Assembly: GCF_030816075.1 (NCBI RefSeq)
Contig: NZ_JAUSXO010000001.1
Span: forward strand, 3,410,001-3,474,000
Source: Arthrobacter agilis
Lineage (GTDB): Bacteria; Actinomycetota; Actinomycetes; Actinomycetales; Micrococcaceae
Reading direction: 5' to 3'
Length of the DNA: 64,000 nucleotides
The notes under the pieces were generated by a model. That model ran no database searches. It was not told where the DNA came from and saw only the letters and a list, made by a program, of their open reading frames with translations. Shown here in pieces: positions 19,208 to 30,702 of the stretch (within the stretch, counting starts at the first letter, position 1; every line of letters starts with the position of its first letter). The translations under genes were made by a program, and so were the position numbers.

Positions 19208-20122
19208 ATGGATTCTCTCGCAGCAGCGCCCGGGACGGGGCCGGCGACCTCCCCGCTGCCGGTCATCCGGCCCGTCCGCAGGGCCAAGACCGTGGGGGAC
19301 CTGCCCACGGACCGCGCCGTCGTCATGGGGATCCTCAACGTCACGCCGGATTCCTTCAGCGACGGCGGCAAGTACGCCGGCACCGACGACGCGATCAGCC
19401 ACGGCCTGCGGATGCACTACGGCGGCGCCGACATCATCGACGTCGGCGGGGAGTCCACCCGGCCCCACGCCCGGCAGGTGCCGGTCGAGGAGGAGCTGGC
19501 GCGCGTGCTGCCCGTGGTCGCCGCACTCGTGAAGGCGGGGGCCCTCGTCAGCATCGACACCATGCACGCGGAGACGGCGCGGCAGGCCCTCGACGCCGGG
19601 GCCGCGATCATCAACGACATCTCCGGCGCCGAGCTCGATCCCGCCATGCCCGCCCTCGTCGCGGAGCGCGGCGTCCCGTACATCCTGACCCACCGGCGGG
19701 GGGACGCGGCCACCATGGACGGCCTGGCCCACTACGACGACGTCGTCGCCGAGGTGGTCGCGGAGCTCGCGGCACTGCGGGACCGCTTCGTCGAGGCCGG
19801 AGTGGCCGCGGACCGGATCATCCTGGACCCCGGGCTGGGCTTCGCCAAGACCGACGAGCACAACTGGGCCCTCCTGCGGCGCCTGGACGCCTTCACCGGG
19901 ATGGGTCACCGCGTGCTCGTCGGCGCATCCCGCAAGCGCTTCCTCGGGACGCTGCTGACCTCTGCGGGGAAGGCCGCCACCCCCGGTGAGCGCGATGCCG
20001 CCTCGCTCGCCGTCGCGACCCTCGCCGCGGCCGCCGGCGCGTGGGGCGTGCGTGTCCATGACCCGGCCGCCACGCTCGACGCCGTCAAGGTCGCCTCAGC
20101 CGCCGCCGGTCCGCGCCCGTGA
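19208..20122 (+). CDS. folP: Dihydropteroate synthase
   Basis: Condenses 6-hydroxymethyl-dihydropterin pyrophosphate with p-aminobenzoate; the target of sulfonamides. The pterin-binding TIM barrel (304 aa) begins at about residue 37 with VMGILNVTPDSFSDGG. Conserved elements DVGGESTRP and the C-terminal VGASRKRFLG with Lys and Arg of the active site are intact. A 35-residue N-terminal extension precedes the barrel, as in other actinobacteria. It follows folE by 10 bases and overlaps folB by 4. Confidence 0.96.
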   Translation: MDSLAAAPGTGPATSPLPVIRPVRRAKTVGDLPTDRAVVMGILNVTPDSFSDGGKYAGTDDAISHGLRMHYGGADIIDVGGESTRPHARQVPVEEELARVLPVVAALVKAGALVSIDTMHAETARQALDAGAAIINDISGAELDPAMPALVAERGVPYILTHRRGDAATMDGLAHYDDVVAEVVAELAALRDRFVEAGVAADRIILDPGLGFAKTDEHNWALLRRLDAFTGMGHRVLVGASRKRFLGTLLTSAGKAATPGERDAASLAVATLAAAAGAWGVRVHDPAATLDAVKVASAAAGPRP

Positions 20123-20526
20123 CGAGCCAGGCCGCCCCCGGCCGCCCGGGCTCACCCTCGGGGGACCTCGACACCGTCGTGCTGAAGGGCATCACGGCCA
20201 CGGGCTTCCACGGGGTCTTCGACCACGAGCGCCGCGACGGGCAGCCGTTCGTCGTCGACGTCGTCCTCCACCTGGACCTGCAGCCTGCCGGCACCAGTGA
20301 CGACCTCACGCGGACGGCCCACTACGGCGAGCTCGCCGAACTGGTGCACGGGATCATCGAGGGCGAACCGTTCGACCTCATCGAAGCCCTCGCCGAGACC
20401 ATCGCCGCGTCCGTCCTGGGTGCCTTCCCGGTCACGGCCGTCGACGTCACGGTCCACAAACCGCAGGCGCCCATCGAGGTGCCGTTCGGCGACGTGTCCG
20501 TCACGCTGCGCAGGAGCCGGGCATGA
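20119..20526 (+). CDS. folB: Dihydroneopterin aldolase
   Basis: Cleaves 7,8-dihydroneopterin to 6-hydroxymethyl-dihydropterin and glycolaldehyde. The 135-aa protein has GFHGVFDHER (the conserved tyrosine position here is Phe-His-Gly, with E of the active site following) and the C-terminal VTVHKPQAPI motif with the catalytic lysine. GTG start overlaps the folP stop as GTGA, and its stop overlaps folK as ATGA, so synthesis is coupled. About 17 residues of N-terminal extension are specific to this group. Confidence 0.94.
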   Translation: MTSQAAPGRPGSPSGDLDTVVLKGITATGFHGVFDHERRDGQPFVVDVVLHLDLQPAGTSDDLTRTAHYGELAELVHGIIEGEPFDLIEALAETIAASVLGAFPVTAVDVTVHKPQAPIEVPFGDVSVTLRRSRA

Positions 20527-21017
20527 GCGGCACCGTCCGGTCCGTGCTCGCCCTCGGCAGCAACCTCGGAGCCAGCAACGACACCCTGGTGCGTGCCGTC
20601 GCGGACCTCGTGGAATCGGACCGTGTGCGCCTGCACGCCGTCTCGCCCGTGGTGCGGACCCGGCCGGTGGGCGGACCCGAGCAACCCGACTACCTCAACA
20701 TGGTGATCGAGGTGGAGACGGACCTCGGCCCGTACGAGCTCCTGGCCCACTGCCAGTCCGTCGAGGACGGGCACCACCGCAAGCGCACCGTGCGCTGGGG
20801 GCCGCGGACGCTCGACGTCGACGTCATCACCTACGGGTCCTGGACCTCCGACGACGAGATCCTGACCATCCCGCACCCCCGGGCGGCGTCGAGGGCCTTC
20901 GTCCTGCAGCCCTGGGCCTGGATGGACTCGGGCGCCGTGCTGAACGGCCGGCCGGTGGCGGAACTCGCCGCCGAGGCCGATGACCTTGCGGGCCTGGTGC
21001 CCTACGAGGGAGTCTAG
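20523..21017 (+). CDS. folK: 6-hydroxymethyl-7,8-dihydropterin pyrophosphokinase
   Basis: Transfers pyrophosphate from ATP to the pterin, giving the substrate of FolP. The 164-aa protein begins with the family's ALGSNLG and contains KRTVRWGPRTLDVDVITYG, in which the RWGPRTLDxD signature binds substrates and magnesium. IPHPRAASRAFVLQP is also typical. ATG at 20523 overlaps folB. It is the last folate enzyme here; the next gene follows after 6 bases, so the operon continues into membrane proteins of unknown role. Confidence 0.95.
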   Translation: MSGTVRSVLALGSNLGASNDTLVRAVADLVESDRVRLHAVSPVVRTRPVGGPEQPDYLNMVIEVETDLGPYELLAHCQSVEDGHHRKRTVRWGPRTLDVDVITYGSWTSDDEILTIPHPRAASRAFVLQPWAWMDSGAVLNGRPVAELAAEADDLAGLVPYEGV

Positions 21018-21023
21018 GACGCT

Positions 21024-21509
21024 GTGAGCACCCTTCGGTTCCGCTGGTTGGCCCTGGTGGGCCTGGTGGCCGGATTCGCCGGCTGGCTGGTCAACTGGCT
21101 CGCCACGCGGAACGGCTTCGGCACGCCCACGCTGCCCCTGACCTCGCTCGTCACGACGGCGCTCATCATCGCGATCACCCTCGTGTTCGGCCGGCGCGTG
21201 CTCCGCTGGCGCAACGGCGACCACGACCGCCCGCTCGATCCGATCCTGGCCACCCGCACGCTCGTCCTCGCGCAGGCGTGCGCCTACGCCGGGGCGCTGA
21301 GCCTCGGCTGGCACGCCGGTATCCTCGTGGACCAGGTGGCCCTCCTGTCGGTGCGCTCGGCCACCGGACCCCTCTGGGGGTCGGCCGCCCTGATGGCGGG
21401 CGGGATCATCATGATTATGGTGGGATTGGTCGTCGAGGACTTCTGCCGGATCCCGCCCGACGACGACGGCTCGGGTGCGGCGGGATCGAGCGAGGGGGAG
21501 TATGCGTAG
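21024..21509 (+). CDS. DUF3180 membrane protein
   Basis: Small membrane protein (161 aa) with four predicted helices (around residues 4-26, 36-55, 78-98 and 112-135), matching the actinobacterial DUF3180 family that regularly follows folK. No catalytic motif is visible and no function is known. GTG at 21024 starts 6 bases after folK. Its stop overlaps the next gene by 8 bases, which suggests coupled translation with the PH-domain proteins. Confidence 0.82.
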   Translation: MSTLRFRWLALVGLVAGFAGWLVNWLATRNGFGTPTLPLTSLVTTALIIAITLVFGRRVLRWRNGDHDRPLDPILATRTLVLAQACAYAGALSLGWHAGILVDQVALLSVRSATGPLWGSAALMAGGIIMIMVGLVVEDFCRIPPDDDGSGAAGSSEGEYA

Positions 21510-22017
21510 GGAACCGATCGATCCGTCCGGACTCGAGTGGTCGAGGGTGTCGCCGAAGTACCTGCGCGTCAGGGTCATCGGCTGGCTCATCGGCTCACTC
21601 GTCTGGCTCGTCCTGGCGAGCGTCCCGCTGGTGCTGCGCCTCACGGGGGTCTGGGACTCCTTCCCTGCCGTCTGGATCGCGTGGGGCCTCCCCGCGGCCG
21701 TCCTGGTGATGTCCGTGTGGCGCGGGGTCCTCCTGCCGCGGCAGGTCGCCTCGATCGGCTACGCGGAGCGCGACGACGACCTCCTCGTGCGCCAGGGCGT
21801 CTTCTTCCAGCGCACCCTGGTGGTCCCGTACGGCCGGATGCAGTACGTCGACGTCGCCGTCGGCCCCCTGGAACGCGCCTACGGCATCTGCACGCTCAAG
21901 CTGCACACCGCCTCTCCCGCCACCAATGCCCTCATCCCCGGGCTGCCGGCCGAGGAGGGCACACGCCTGCGCGAGCAGCTGTCCGCGCGGGGAGAAGCCA
22001 GGCTGGCGGGGCTGTGA
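21502..22017 (+). CDS. PH domain-containing membrane protein, YdbS type
   Basis: Protein of 171 aa with two membrane helices (about residues 23-45 and 50-72) followed by a bacterial PH (bPH2, DUF304) domain at 85-160. The Bacillus YdbS/YdbT pair has the same layout and confers resistance to certain antimicrobials, but that role is not shown here. ATG 21502 has GAGGGGGAG 2 to 10 bases before. The gene overlaps the preceding one by 8 bases and the next by 4, so it is made with the larger PH protein, presumably as a complex. Confidence 0.85.
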   Translation: MRREPIDPSGLEWSRVSPKYLRVRVIGWLIGSLVWLVLASVPLVLRLTGVWDSFPAVWIAWGLPAAVLVMSVWRGVLLPRQVASIGYAERDDDLLVRQGVFFQRTLVVPYGRMQYVDVAVGPLERAYGICTLKLHTASPATNALIPGLPAEEGTRLREQLSARGEARLAGL

Positions 22018-23810
22018 CCCCGGTGGACGGTCCCCCCGGAGCGCTGCCCGCGCACACCGATCCCGACGGCGCCGACGGCCCCGCCGGCCCGCGGGACGAC
22101 GCCTGGCAGCGGGTCCACGTGATCTCGCCGCTCGTGCGCGGCTGGATCGTGCTGGTGGCCATCCTCTACTTCGTGGGCCGCGACTGGTTCGAGGGACTGT
22201 TCTCCGCCGAGACGAGGGGCCGCGGCCCCCTGCCCGAGGGTGTCGCCCCGCTGCTCGCCGGCGGGGTCCTCCTCGGTGTCGTGCTCATCGTCGCCGGTGC
22301 CTTCCTCGTCTCCTGGTACTTCACGCGGTACCAGGTGACGGCCGAGCACGTGCGCGTCCACTCCGGCGTCGTCTTCCGGCAGCAGCGGCAGGCGAGGCTG
22401 GACCGGGTGCAGGCGATCGACATCGTCCAGCCCTTCCTCGCCCGCATCTTCGGCCTGGCCGAACTCAAGTTCGAGGTGGCCGATGCCGGCGAGTCCGCCG
22501 TCCGGCTCGCCTTCCTGAAGCTCGACGACGCCCAGAGGCTCCGCGCCACGATCCTCGCGCGGGCCGCGGGCGTCGACGCGGACCCGGAGCATCCCGAGGA
22601 GGTCGCCGAGGCGCCCGAGCGCGAGGTGGTGGCGCTCCCGCCGGGCCGGGTGATCGGCGCGGCCGTCCTGTCCGGCATGACCGTCGCGCTCGTCGTCGCG
22701 GCCGTCGTCGTCGTCACGATCGGCGTCGTCTTCGAGACACCGATCATCGCGACGTCCTTCATCCCGATCCTCATCGGCGTCGTCGGCGGCTACTGGTCCG
22801 CCCTCAACACCGGCTACAACTTCCGGGCCGCCACCTCCCCGGACGGCATCCGGATGCGGTACGGCCTGCTGGACACGCGGTCACAGACCGTCCCGCCGGG
22901 CCGGGTGCAGGCCCTCAGCATCGTGCAGCCGCCGCTGTGGCGCTTCAAGGGCTGGTACCGGGTCACCGTGAACGTCGCCGGATACGGTGCCGCCGCCTCG
23001 AGCGAGGGCCAGGCACGCGCCACCCTGCTGCCGGTCGGGACGCGGGACGAGGTGCTGCAGACCCTGGCGCTCGTGCTGCCCGACCCCGGGACGTCCCGTC
23101 CCGTCGAGCTCGTCGCGGCGGGCCTGGCCGGCCGGGGCGACGGGGAAGGGTTCGTCACCACGCCCCGCCGCGCCCGGTGGCTCGCGCCGCTGGCGTGGCG
23201 CCGGAACGGCTTCGCCGTGACGGGGACGGCGCTGCTCCTGCGTTCCGGCGTGCTGTGGCGCCAGCTCGTCGTCGTGCCGCACGAGCGGACCCAGTCGCTC
23301 TCCCTCCACCAGGGGCCCCTGGGCCGGCGGTTCGGGGTCTCCGACCTGCAGCTCCAGACGACGCCCGGCCCTGTCACCGCCCGTGTACCCCTCGCCGACA
23401 CCCCCACCGCGTGGGAGCTCTTCCACGGGCAGGCGGCGCGGGCCGCGGAGGCGCGGCGCCGCAGCGGCCCCGAGCAGTGGATGAAGCCCGTCCCTGCAGC
23501 CGCTCCACCGGCCACCGGTCCCGGCGACCCGGGGACGTCCGTCGTGCCGGCGCCCGTCCCCGGCCCGGCCGGTGGGGACGGACCGCTCGCCGGGCGGCCG
23601 CCCGGGACGGTCCTGCCGATGCCGGGCACCGGACACCTCGGGGCCGCCGCGCAGGCCGCACCCGTCGGGGCTCCCGGGACCGCCGAAGCCGTGGAGGACC
23701 CCGGAGCCGCCGGACCGGACACGCCACCCGCGCGCGAGGTCATGCCCGAGGTGCCCCGCTACGTCCCCGCGCCCACCGGGAGCGAGGTACCCACCGATGG
23801 CCCGCGCTGA
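22014..23810 (+). CDS. PH domain-containing membrane protein, YdbT type
   Basis: Large membrane protein (598 aa) with paired helices near residues 42-60 and 78-103, again at 224-265, and three bPH2 domains after each membrane block (about 104-185, 275-350, 395-470). The last 120 residues are Pro/Gly/Ala-rich and probably disordered and cytosolic. This is the YdbT architecture, and it follows a YdbS-like gene with a GTGA overlap at 22014. Function beyond membrane stress or peptide resistance in relatives is unknown. The C-terminal extension is longer than in the Bacillus protein. Confidence 0.85.
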   Translation: MTPVDGPPGALPAHTDPDGADGPAGPRDDAWQRVHVISPLVRGWIVLVAILYFVGRDWFEGLFSAETRGRGPLPEGVAPLLAGGVLLGVVLIVAGAFLVSWYFTRYQVTAEHVRVHSGVVFRQQRQARLDRVQAIDIVQPFLARIFGLAELKFEVADAGESAVRLAFLKLDDAQRLRATILARAAGVDADPEHPEEVAEAPEREVVALPPGRVIGAAVLSGMTVALVVAAVVVVTIGVVFETPIIATSFIPILIGVVGGYWSALNTGYNFRAATSPDGIRMRYGLLDTRSQTVPPGRVQALSIVQPPLWRFKGWYRVTVNVAGYGAAASSEGQARATLLPVGTRDEVLQTLALVLPDPGTSRPVELVAAGLAGRGDGEGFVTTPRRARWLAPLAWRRNGFAVTGTALLLRSGVLWRQLVVVPHERTQSLSLHQGPLGRRFGVSDLQLQTTPGPVTARVPLADTPTAWELFHGQAARAAEARRRSGPEQWMKPVPAAAPPATGPGDPGTSVVPAPVPGPAGGDGPLAGRPPGTVLPMPGTGHLGAAAQAAPVGAPGTAEAVEDPGAAGPDTPPAREVMPEVPRYVPAPTGSEVPTDGPR

Positions 23811-24735
23811 CGCCTCGAGGCGCCCGGGGCGGCTCGGGGTCGGAGTGGTCGGGGCCGGCAGGGTCGGCGCCGTCCTGGGTGCGGCCCTGCGCTCGGCGGG
23901 CCACGCCGTCGTCGGCGTCTCCGCGGTCTCCGAGGCCAGCCGCGAGCGCGCCGAGAGCCTGCTGCCCGGGGTGCCCGTGCTGGAGGTCCCGGATGTCATC
24001 GAACGCGCCGAACTGGTGCTGCTCGCCGTGCCCGACGACGCCCTGCCCACCCTGGTGGAAGGGCTCGCGCAGCTGGGCGCCTGGCAGGCGGGCCAGCTCG
24101 TGGTGCACACCTCCGGCCGCTACGGCACCTCCGTGCTCGGGCCCGCCCGGGCGGCCGGCGCCATCCCCCTGGCCATCCACCCGGCCATGACGTTCACCGG
24201 GCTGAGCCTCGACCTCGGGCGGCTCCCGGACAGCATGTTCGGCATCACCGCCCCGGCCGCCGTGCTCCCCATCGCGCAGGCGCTCGTCGTCGAGATGGGG
24301 GCCGAGCCCGTGGTCATCGAGGAGGAGTCCCGTGCGCTGTACCACGCGGCCCTCGCCCACGCGTCGAACCACCTCGTGACCCTCGCGGCGCAGTCCTCCC
24401 AGCTGCTGTCCGACATCGGCGTCCAGCACCCCGACCGGCTGCTCGGCCCCCTCATGAAGGCGTCGCTGGAGAACGCGCTGTCCGCCGGCGAGGGCGCCCT
24501 GACCGGTCCCGTGGCCCGCGGCGACGCCGGGACGGTCCGCGCGCACCGGGCCGCCCTGGAGTCCCACGACGCCCCCGACACCCGCCAGGCCTACCTCGGC
24601 ATGGCGCGGGCGACGGCCCTGCGCGCCCTGGAGCGCGGCATCCTCTCGCCCGCGCAGGGACAGGCCATCCTCGCGGTGCTCGCCGACACCCCGGCGGACG
24701 GACCTCCCGGCGGGCCGGACGCCCCGCGTCCCTGA
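23797..24735 (+). CDS. Rossmann-fold/DUF2520 oxidoreductase-like protein
   Basis: A 312-aa protein with an N-terminal NAD(P)-binding Rossmann domain ([16 protein letters not shown] near residue 15) and a C-terminal DUF2520 helical domain with [10 protein letters not shown]. Fold and size resemble ketopantoate reductase and 6-phosphogluconate dehydrogenase. In actinobacteria this gene regularly lies between folK and panC, so a role in pantothenate synthesis is possible but unproven. ATG at 23797 overlaps the preceding PH-protein gene by 14 bases. panC follows after 70 bases. Confidence 0.84.
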   Translation: MARADASRRPGRLGVGVVGAGRVGAVLGAALRSAGHAVVGVSAVSEASRERAESLLPGVPVLEVPDVIERAELVLLAVPDDALPTLVEGLAQLGAWQAGQLVVHTSGRYGTSVLGPARAAGAIPLAIHPAMTFTGLSLDLGRLPDSMFGITAPAAVLPIAQALVVEMGAEPVVIEEESRALYHAALAHASNHLVTLAAQSSQLLSDIGVQHPDRLLGPLMKASLENALSAGEGALTGPVARGDAGTVRAHRAALESHDAPDTRQAYLGMARATALRALERGILSPAQGQAILAVLADTPADGPPGGPDAPRP

Positions 24736-24805
24736 CGCCCTCCGGGAGCCCGCCCGGACCAGCCCGCCCCCTGACAGACCGACTCCGCCCCGGAAGGACC
24801 TCCCC

Positions 24806-25738
24806 GTGACCTCGACCGGCACCCCACGCCCGGCCACCCCGCTCCTCGTCTCCACTCCCGCTGACCTGCGCTCGGCCACCACGGCGCTGCTCGACGACGC
24901 CCGGACCCGCCGCGGCGCAGGGGCCGGGCACCCCTCGCTCGGCCTCGTGCCCACCATGGGCGGCCTGCACGAGGGCCACGCCACGCTCGCGCGCACGGCC
25001 CGCGGGGCCGACGACGTCGTCGTCGTGTCCATCTTCGTGAACCCCCTGCAGTTCGGCGACCAGGCGGACCTCGACCGCTACCCCCGCACGCTCGACGACG
25101 ACCTGCTGCTCCTCGGCGCGTGCGGGGTCGACGTCGTCTTCGCCCCGTCCGTCGAGGACATGTACCCCGGGGGCGAGCCGCTGGTCCGCCTGAGTGCCGG
25201 CCGCATGGGGGAGGTGCTCGAGGGCGCCGCGCGGCCCGGCCACTTCGACGGCATGCTCACCGTCGTCGCCAAGCTCCTCAACCTCGGGCTGCCGGGCACC
25301 GCGGCCGACTACCGCGCGTACTTCGGCGAGAAGGACGCGCAGCAGCTCGCCCTCATCCGTCGCATGGTCCTCGATCTCAATGTGCCGGTCCGCATCGAGG
25401 GCGTACCCATCGTGCGTGACGCCGACGGGCTGGCCCTCTCCAGCCGCAACCGCTTCCTGGGCGCGGACGAGCGTCGGGCCGCCCTGGTGCTCTCCCGCGT
25501 CCTGGGGGACCTCCGCGCCAGGGCGCGGGGCGGCGCACCCCTCGACCTCGAGGCGGCCCGTGCGGAGATCACCGCCGAGGGCGGCGTGGACCTCGACTAC
25601 CTCGAGATCGTCGACCCGTCGTCGTTCGCCCCGGTCGGGGACCGCGGCACCCGGCCGGCCTCCGCGCTCGCGGTCGTCGCCGCGCGGGTGGGCGCCGTCC
25701 GGCTCATCGACAACGCCTTCCTGCCGCCTGTGGGCTGA
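24806..25738 (+). CDS. panC: Pantothenate synthetase
   Basis: Joins pantoate and beta-alanine with ATP to make pantothenate, the CoA precursor. The protein has the usual 310 aa: the [10 protein letters not shown] nucleotide-binding motif near residue 50, [18 protein letters not shown], and [11 protein letters not shown], which holds the KMSKS-like region. The GTG start follows GGAAGGACC. In mycobacteria panD follows panC; here lysS comes next and panD is not in the window, so beta-alanine must be supplied from elsewhere. Confidence 0.95.
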   Translation: MTSTGTPRPATPLLVSTPADLRSATTALLDDARTRRGAGAGHPSLGLVPTMGGLHEGHATLARTARGADDVVVVSIFVNPLQFGDQADLDRYPRTLDDDLLLLGACGVDVVFAPSVEDMYPGGEPLVRLSAGRMGEVLEGAARPGHFDGMLTVVAKLLNLGLPGTAADYRAYFGEKDAQQLALIRRMVLDLNVPVRIEGVPIVRDADGLALSSRNRFLGADERRAALVLSRVLGDLRARARGGAPLDLEAARAEITAEGGVDLDYLEIVDPSSFAPVGDRGTRPASALAVVAARVGAVRLIDNAFLPPVG

Positions 25739-25778
25739 CGCACACCGGCCGGCCCACCGCGGGCCCGCCGGGGAGCCG

Positions 25779-25784
25779 TAAACT
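25779..25784 (+). promoter_or_regulatory. Probable -10 element for leaderless lysS
   Basis: TAAACT fits TANNNT and ends 8 bases before GTG 25793. No Shine-Dalgarno sequence lies between. Transcription starting at the usual distance would begin at the start codon. Confidence 0.5.
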
Positions 25785-25792
25785 TGTCTTCC

Positions 25793-27295
25793 GTGACCCA
25801 CGACGACACCCTCTCCCCGGACGACCTCAACGAGCAGATGCGCTTCCGCCTGCAGAAGCGCGCCGCCCTGCTCGACGCCGGGATGGAGCCCTATCCGGTC
25901 CGACCCGAACGGACGCACTCGCTCGGCGAGGTGCGCGAGCAGTTCGCCGACCTCGCGACGGGCGAGTCGAGCGGACGGCAGGTCTCCGTCGTCGGTCGCG
26001 TGGTGTTCATCCGCAACTCGGGCAAGCTCTGCTTCGCCACGCTGCAGGAGGGCGACGGCACCCGGCTCCAGGTCATGCTCAGCCTCGCCGAGATCGGCGA
26101 GGACGGCCTCGCCGGGTGGAAGTCCCTCGTGGACCTCGGCGACCACGTGCAGGTGCACGGCGAGGTGATCAGCTCCCGCCGCGGCGAGCTGTCCGTCATG
26201 GCCGGGTCCTGGACCATGGCCTCGAAGGCCCTGCGCCCCCTGCCCACCCTGCACGCCGGGGTGAACGAGGAGACGCGCGTCCGCCAGCGCTACGTCGACC
26301 TGATGGTCCGCGAGGAGGCCCGCCAGATGGTCCGCACCCGCGCCGCCATCACCCGGACCCTCCGCGAGACGCTCAACCGCCACGACTACATCGAGGTGGA
26401 GACGCCCATCCTCCAGCTCGTCCACGGCGGCGCGACGGCCCGGCCCTTCGAGACGCACCTCAACGCCTTCGACCAGAAGATGACGCTCCGGATCGCCCTG
26501 GAGCTGTACCTGAAGCGCGCCGTCGTCGGCGGGATCGACCGCGTCTACGAGATCGGCCGGATCTTCCGCAACGAGGGCGTCGACTCCACGCACAGCCCCG
26601 AGTTCACGATGCTCGAGTGCTACGAGGCCTACGCGGACCAGTTCGTGATGGCCGACCGCATGAAGGAGATGATCCTTGCGTGCGCGGATCTGCTCGGCTC
26701 CCGCACCATCGAGACGGCCAAGGGCACGATCGACCTCGACGGCGAGTGGGCCTGGCTCGGCGTGTACCCGGGCCTGTCCTCGGCCGTGGGGCAGGACATC
26801 ACCCCCGACACCGGCGTGGAGGAACTGCGGGCCGTCGCACAACGCCACGAGGTACCGCTGAACCCGGCCTGGGGCGCGGAGAAGGTGGTCCTCGAACTGT
26901 TCTCCGAGATCGTCGAGCCCACCCTCCTCCAGCCGACGTTCGTCTACGACTACCCCCCGTCCGCCCAGCCGCTCGCACGGCCCCACCGCGAGAACCCGCA
27001 GCTCATCGAGGCGTGGGATCTCATCATCGGCGGCATGGAGCGTGGCACGGCGTTCTCCGAACTCATCGATCCCGTCATCCAGCGTGAACGGCTGACGGAG
27101 CAGTCGCGCCAGGCGGCCGCCGGTGACGACGAGGCCATGCAGCTCGACGAGGATTTCCTCCGTGCCCTCGAATACGGCGCTCCGCCCATGGGCGGCATCG
27201 GGCTCGGAATCGACCGGCTCGTGATGCTTTTCACGAACGTCGGAATTCGCGAGTCCATACTCTTCCCCATTCTCAAGCCCGAGGCAGGTCAGTAG
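25793..27295 (+). CDS. lysS: Lysyl-tRNA synthetase, class II
   Basis: Charges tRNA-Lys. The 500-aa protein has the N-terminal anticodon-binding OB fold (about residues 55-145) and the class II core: motif 2 in GRIFRNEGVDSTHSPEFTMLE and motif 3 in PPMGGIGLGIDRLVMLF at the C-terminus. I use GTG 25793; a TTG three codons upstream is possible but would overlap the predicted -10 element. Together with panC upstream and lsr2-clpC downstream this reproduces the order known from mycobacteria. A tRNA-Lys gene occurs at 49204. Confidence 0.95.
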   Translation: MTHDDTLSPDDLNEQMRFRLQKRAALLDAGMEPYPVRPERTHSLGEVREQFADLATGESSGRQVSVVGRVVFIRNSGKLCFATLQEGDGTRLQVMLSLAEIGEDGLAGWKSLVDLGDHVQVHGEVISSRRGELSVMAGSWTMASKALRPLPTLHAGVNEETRVRQRYVDLMVREEARQMVRTRAAITRTLRETLNRHDYIEVETPILQLVHGGATARPFETHLNAFDQKMTLRIALELYLKRAVVGGIDRVYEIGRIFRNEGVDSTHSPEFTMLECYEAYADQFVMADRMKEMILACADLLGSRTIETAKGTIDLDGEWAWLGVYPGLSSAVGQDITPDTGVEELRAVAQRHEVPLNPAWGAEKVVLELFSEIVEPTLLQPTFVYDYPPSAQPLARPHRENPQLIEAWDLIIGGMERGTAFSELIDPVIQRERLTEQSRQAAAGDDEAMQLDEDFLRALEYGAPPMGGIGLGIDRLVMLFTNVGIRESILFPILKPEAGQ

Positions 27296-27297
27296 CC

Positions 27298-27495
27298 GTG
27301 GAATATGTGGCAGTCCTCCTGCCGTCCGTCTGTCTGGCCGTCCTCTTCTACTTCGTGATCAAGGCCATATTCAACGCGGACCGCGCTGAACGCGAGGCCA
27401 TGGCGCGGGCCGAGGAATTGCAGGACGCCGAGGACGCGCGCCGCCGCAAATCGGCCGACGAAGAAAATGGAAATCCGGAAATAGACGCCGACTGA
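27298..27495 (+). CDS. Small single-span membrane protein
   Basis: A 65-aa protein with one membrane helix (residues 4-22) followed by a highly charged cytosolic tail rich in Arg, Glu and Ala that is likely helical (residues 28-58). It has no family I recognise. GTG at 27298 starts 3 bases after the lysS stop, so it is translated from the same message. The small size and position between lysS and lsr2 are conserved in related genera as far as I recall. Function unknown. Confidence 0.75.
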   Translation: MEYVAVLLPSVCLAVLFYFVIKAIFNADRAEREAMARAEELQDAEDARRRKSADEENGNPEIDAD

Positions 27496-27503
27496 ATCTC
27501 CTT

Positions 27504-27532
27504 TTGACCTCGATTGAAGTGTGGACCATAAT
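27504..27532 (+). promoter_or_regulatory. Sigma-70-type promoter of lsr2
   Basis: TTGACC at 27504 and CATAAT at 27527 are separated by 17 bases, close to the housekeeping consensus. The start of transcription would be near 27539, about 38 bases before the lsr2 GTG, leaving room for its AGGAG site. Confidence 0.72.
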
Positions 27533-27576
27533 CGTCCAGGGGGCATCGATATCGAGGAACTAAATAGGAGATTGTC

Positions 27577-27912
27577 GTGGCGCAGAAGGTAAAGATCATT
27601 CTCATCGATGACATCGACGGCGGAGAAGCCGACGAAACCGTCCGTTTCGGACTGGACGGCGTGCAGTACGAGATCGACCTCTCCGAAGCGCACGCCTCGG
27701 AACTGCGCGGAGCCCTCGCCGACTACGTGGGAGCCGCCCGCCGCAGCAACTCCTCGAAGCAGCGGTCGAACACGTCGGGTACCCCGGCGCCGTCGCGCAA
27801 CCAGGAGGCGGCCCAGATCCGCGAATGGGCCAGGGAGAACGGCTACGACGTCTCGTCCCGCGGACGGGTCAACAGCGAGATCGTCGAGGCCTACCGCGCC
27901 GCCCAGCGCTGA
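27577..27912 (+). CDS. lsr2: Nucleoid-associated protein Lsr2
   Basis: H-NS-like protein (111 aa) that bridges AT-rich DNA and silences acquired genes. The N-terminal dimerisation domain covers residues 1-55 (KVKIILIDDIDGGEADETV), a Ser/Thr-rich linker about 56-75, and the C-terminal DNA-binding domain has the AT-hook-like R95-G-R97. GTG start with AGGAG 9 bases upstream. It has its own near-consensus promoter and precedes clpC, as in mycobacteria. Likely abundant. Confidence 0.95.
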   Translation: MAQKVKIILIDDIDGGEADETVRFGLDGVQYEIDLSEAHASELRGALADYVGAARRSNSSKQRSNTSGTPAPSRNQEAAQIREWARENGYDVSSRGRVNSEIVEAYRAAQR

Positions 27913-27956
27913 CCATCCCCACCGGACGCCGGAGCGGAAGCCCTCCGGCGTTATCT

Positions 27957-27967
27957 CGCCTGTGGCG
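27957..27967 (+). promoter_or_regulatory. ClgR-type operator upstream of clpC
   Basis: CGC-CTGTG-GCG fits the CGC-N5-GCG pattern of ClgR operators; flanking T and A extend the dyad to 13 bp. A TAGCAT -10 at 27998 puts it near position -48, where an activator would bind. Confidence 0.5.
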
Positions 27968-28035
27968 AACACGCGCCCAAAGCACACCCCGGCCCCGTAG
28001 CATCGAAATACGCGTTAGCTAGGAGTGTGTGTCTC

Positions 28036-30543
<2,508 letters not shown>

Positions 30544-30557
30544 CACCGGTCCGAACT

Positions 30558-30594
30558 GCACGAACCCGCCCTGGTCGCCAGGGCGGGTTCGTGC
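30558..30594 (+). terminator. Terminator of clpC
   Basis: A perfect 17-bp stem (GCACGAACCCGCCCTGG and complement) with the 3-base loop TCG, 14 bases after the stop. The run that follows is GTTAAC, without a T tract. Confidence 0.8.
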
Positions 30595-30702
30595 GTTAAC
30601 GGGCACCCGGGTACATCCGCCCGAATGGGTGCCCGCAGCAACCAGATTCCTCCGGTAGTGAACGCCTGTGATCCCGGCCACACGCGGTGATAGAGATGAC
30701 GC

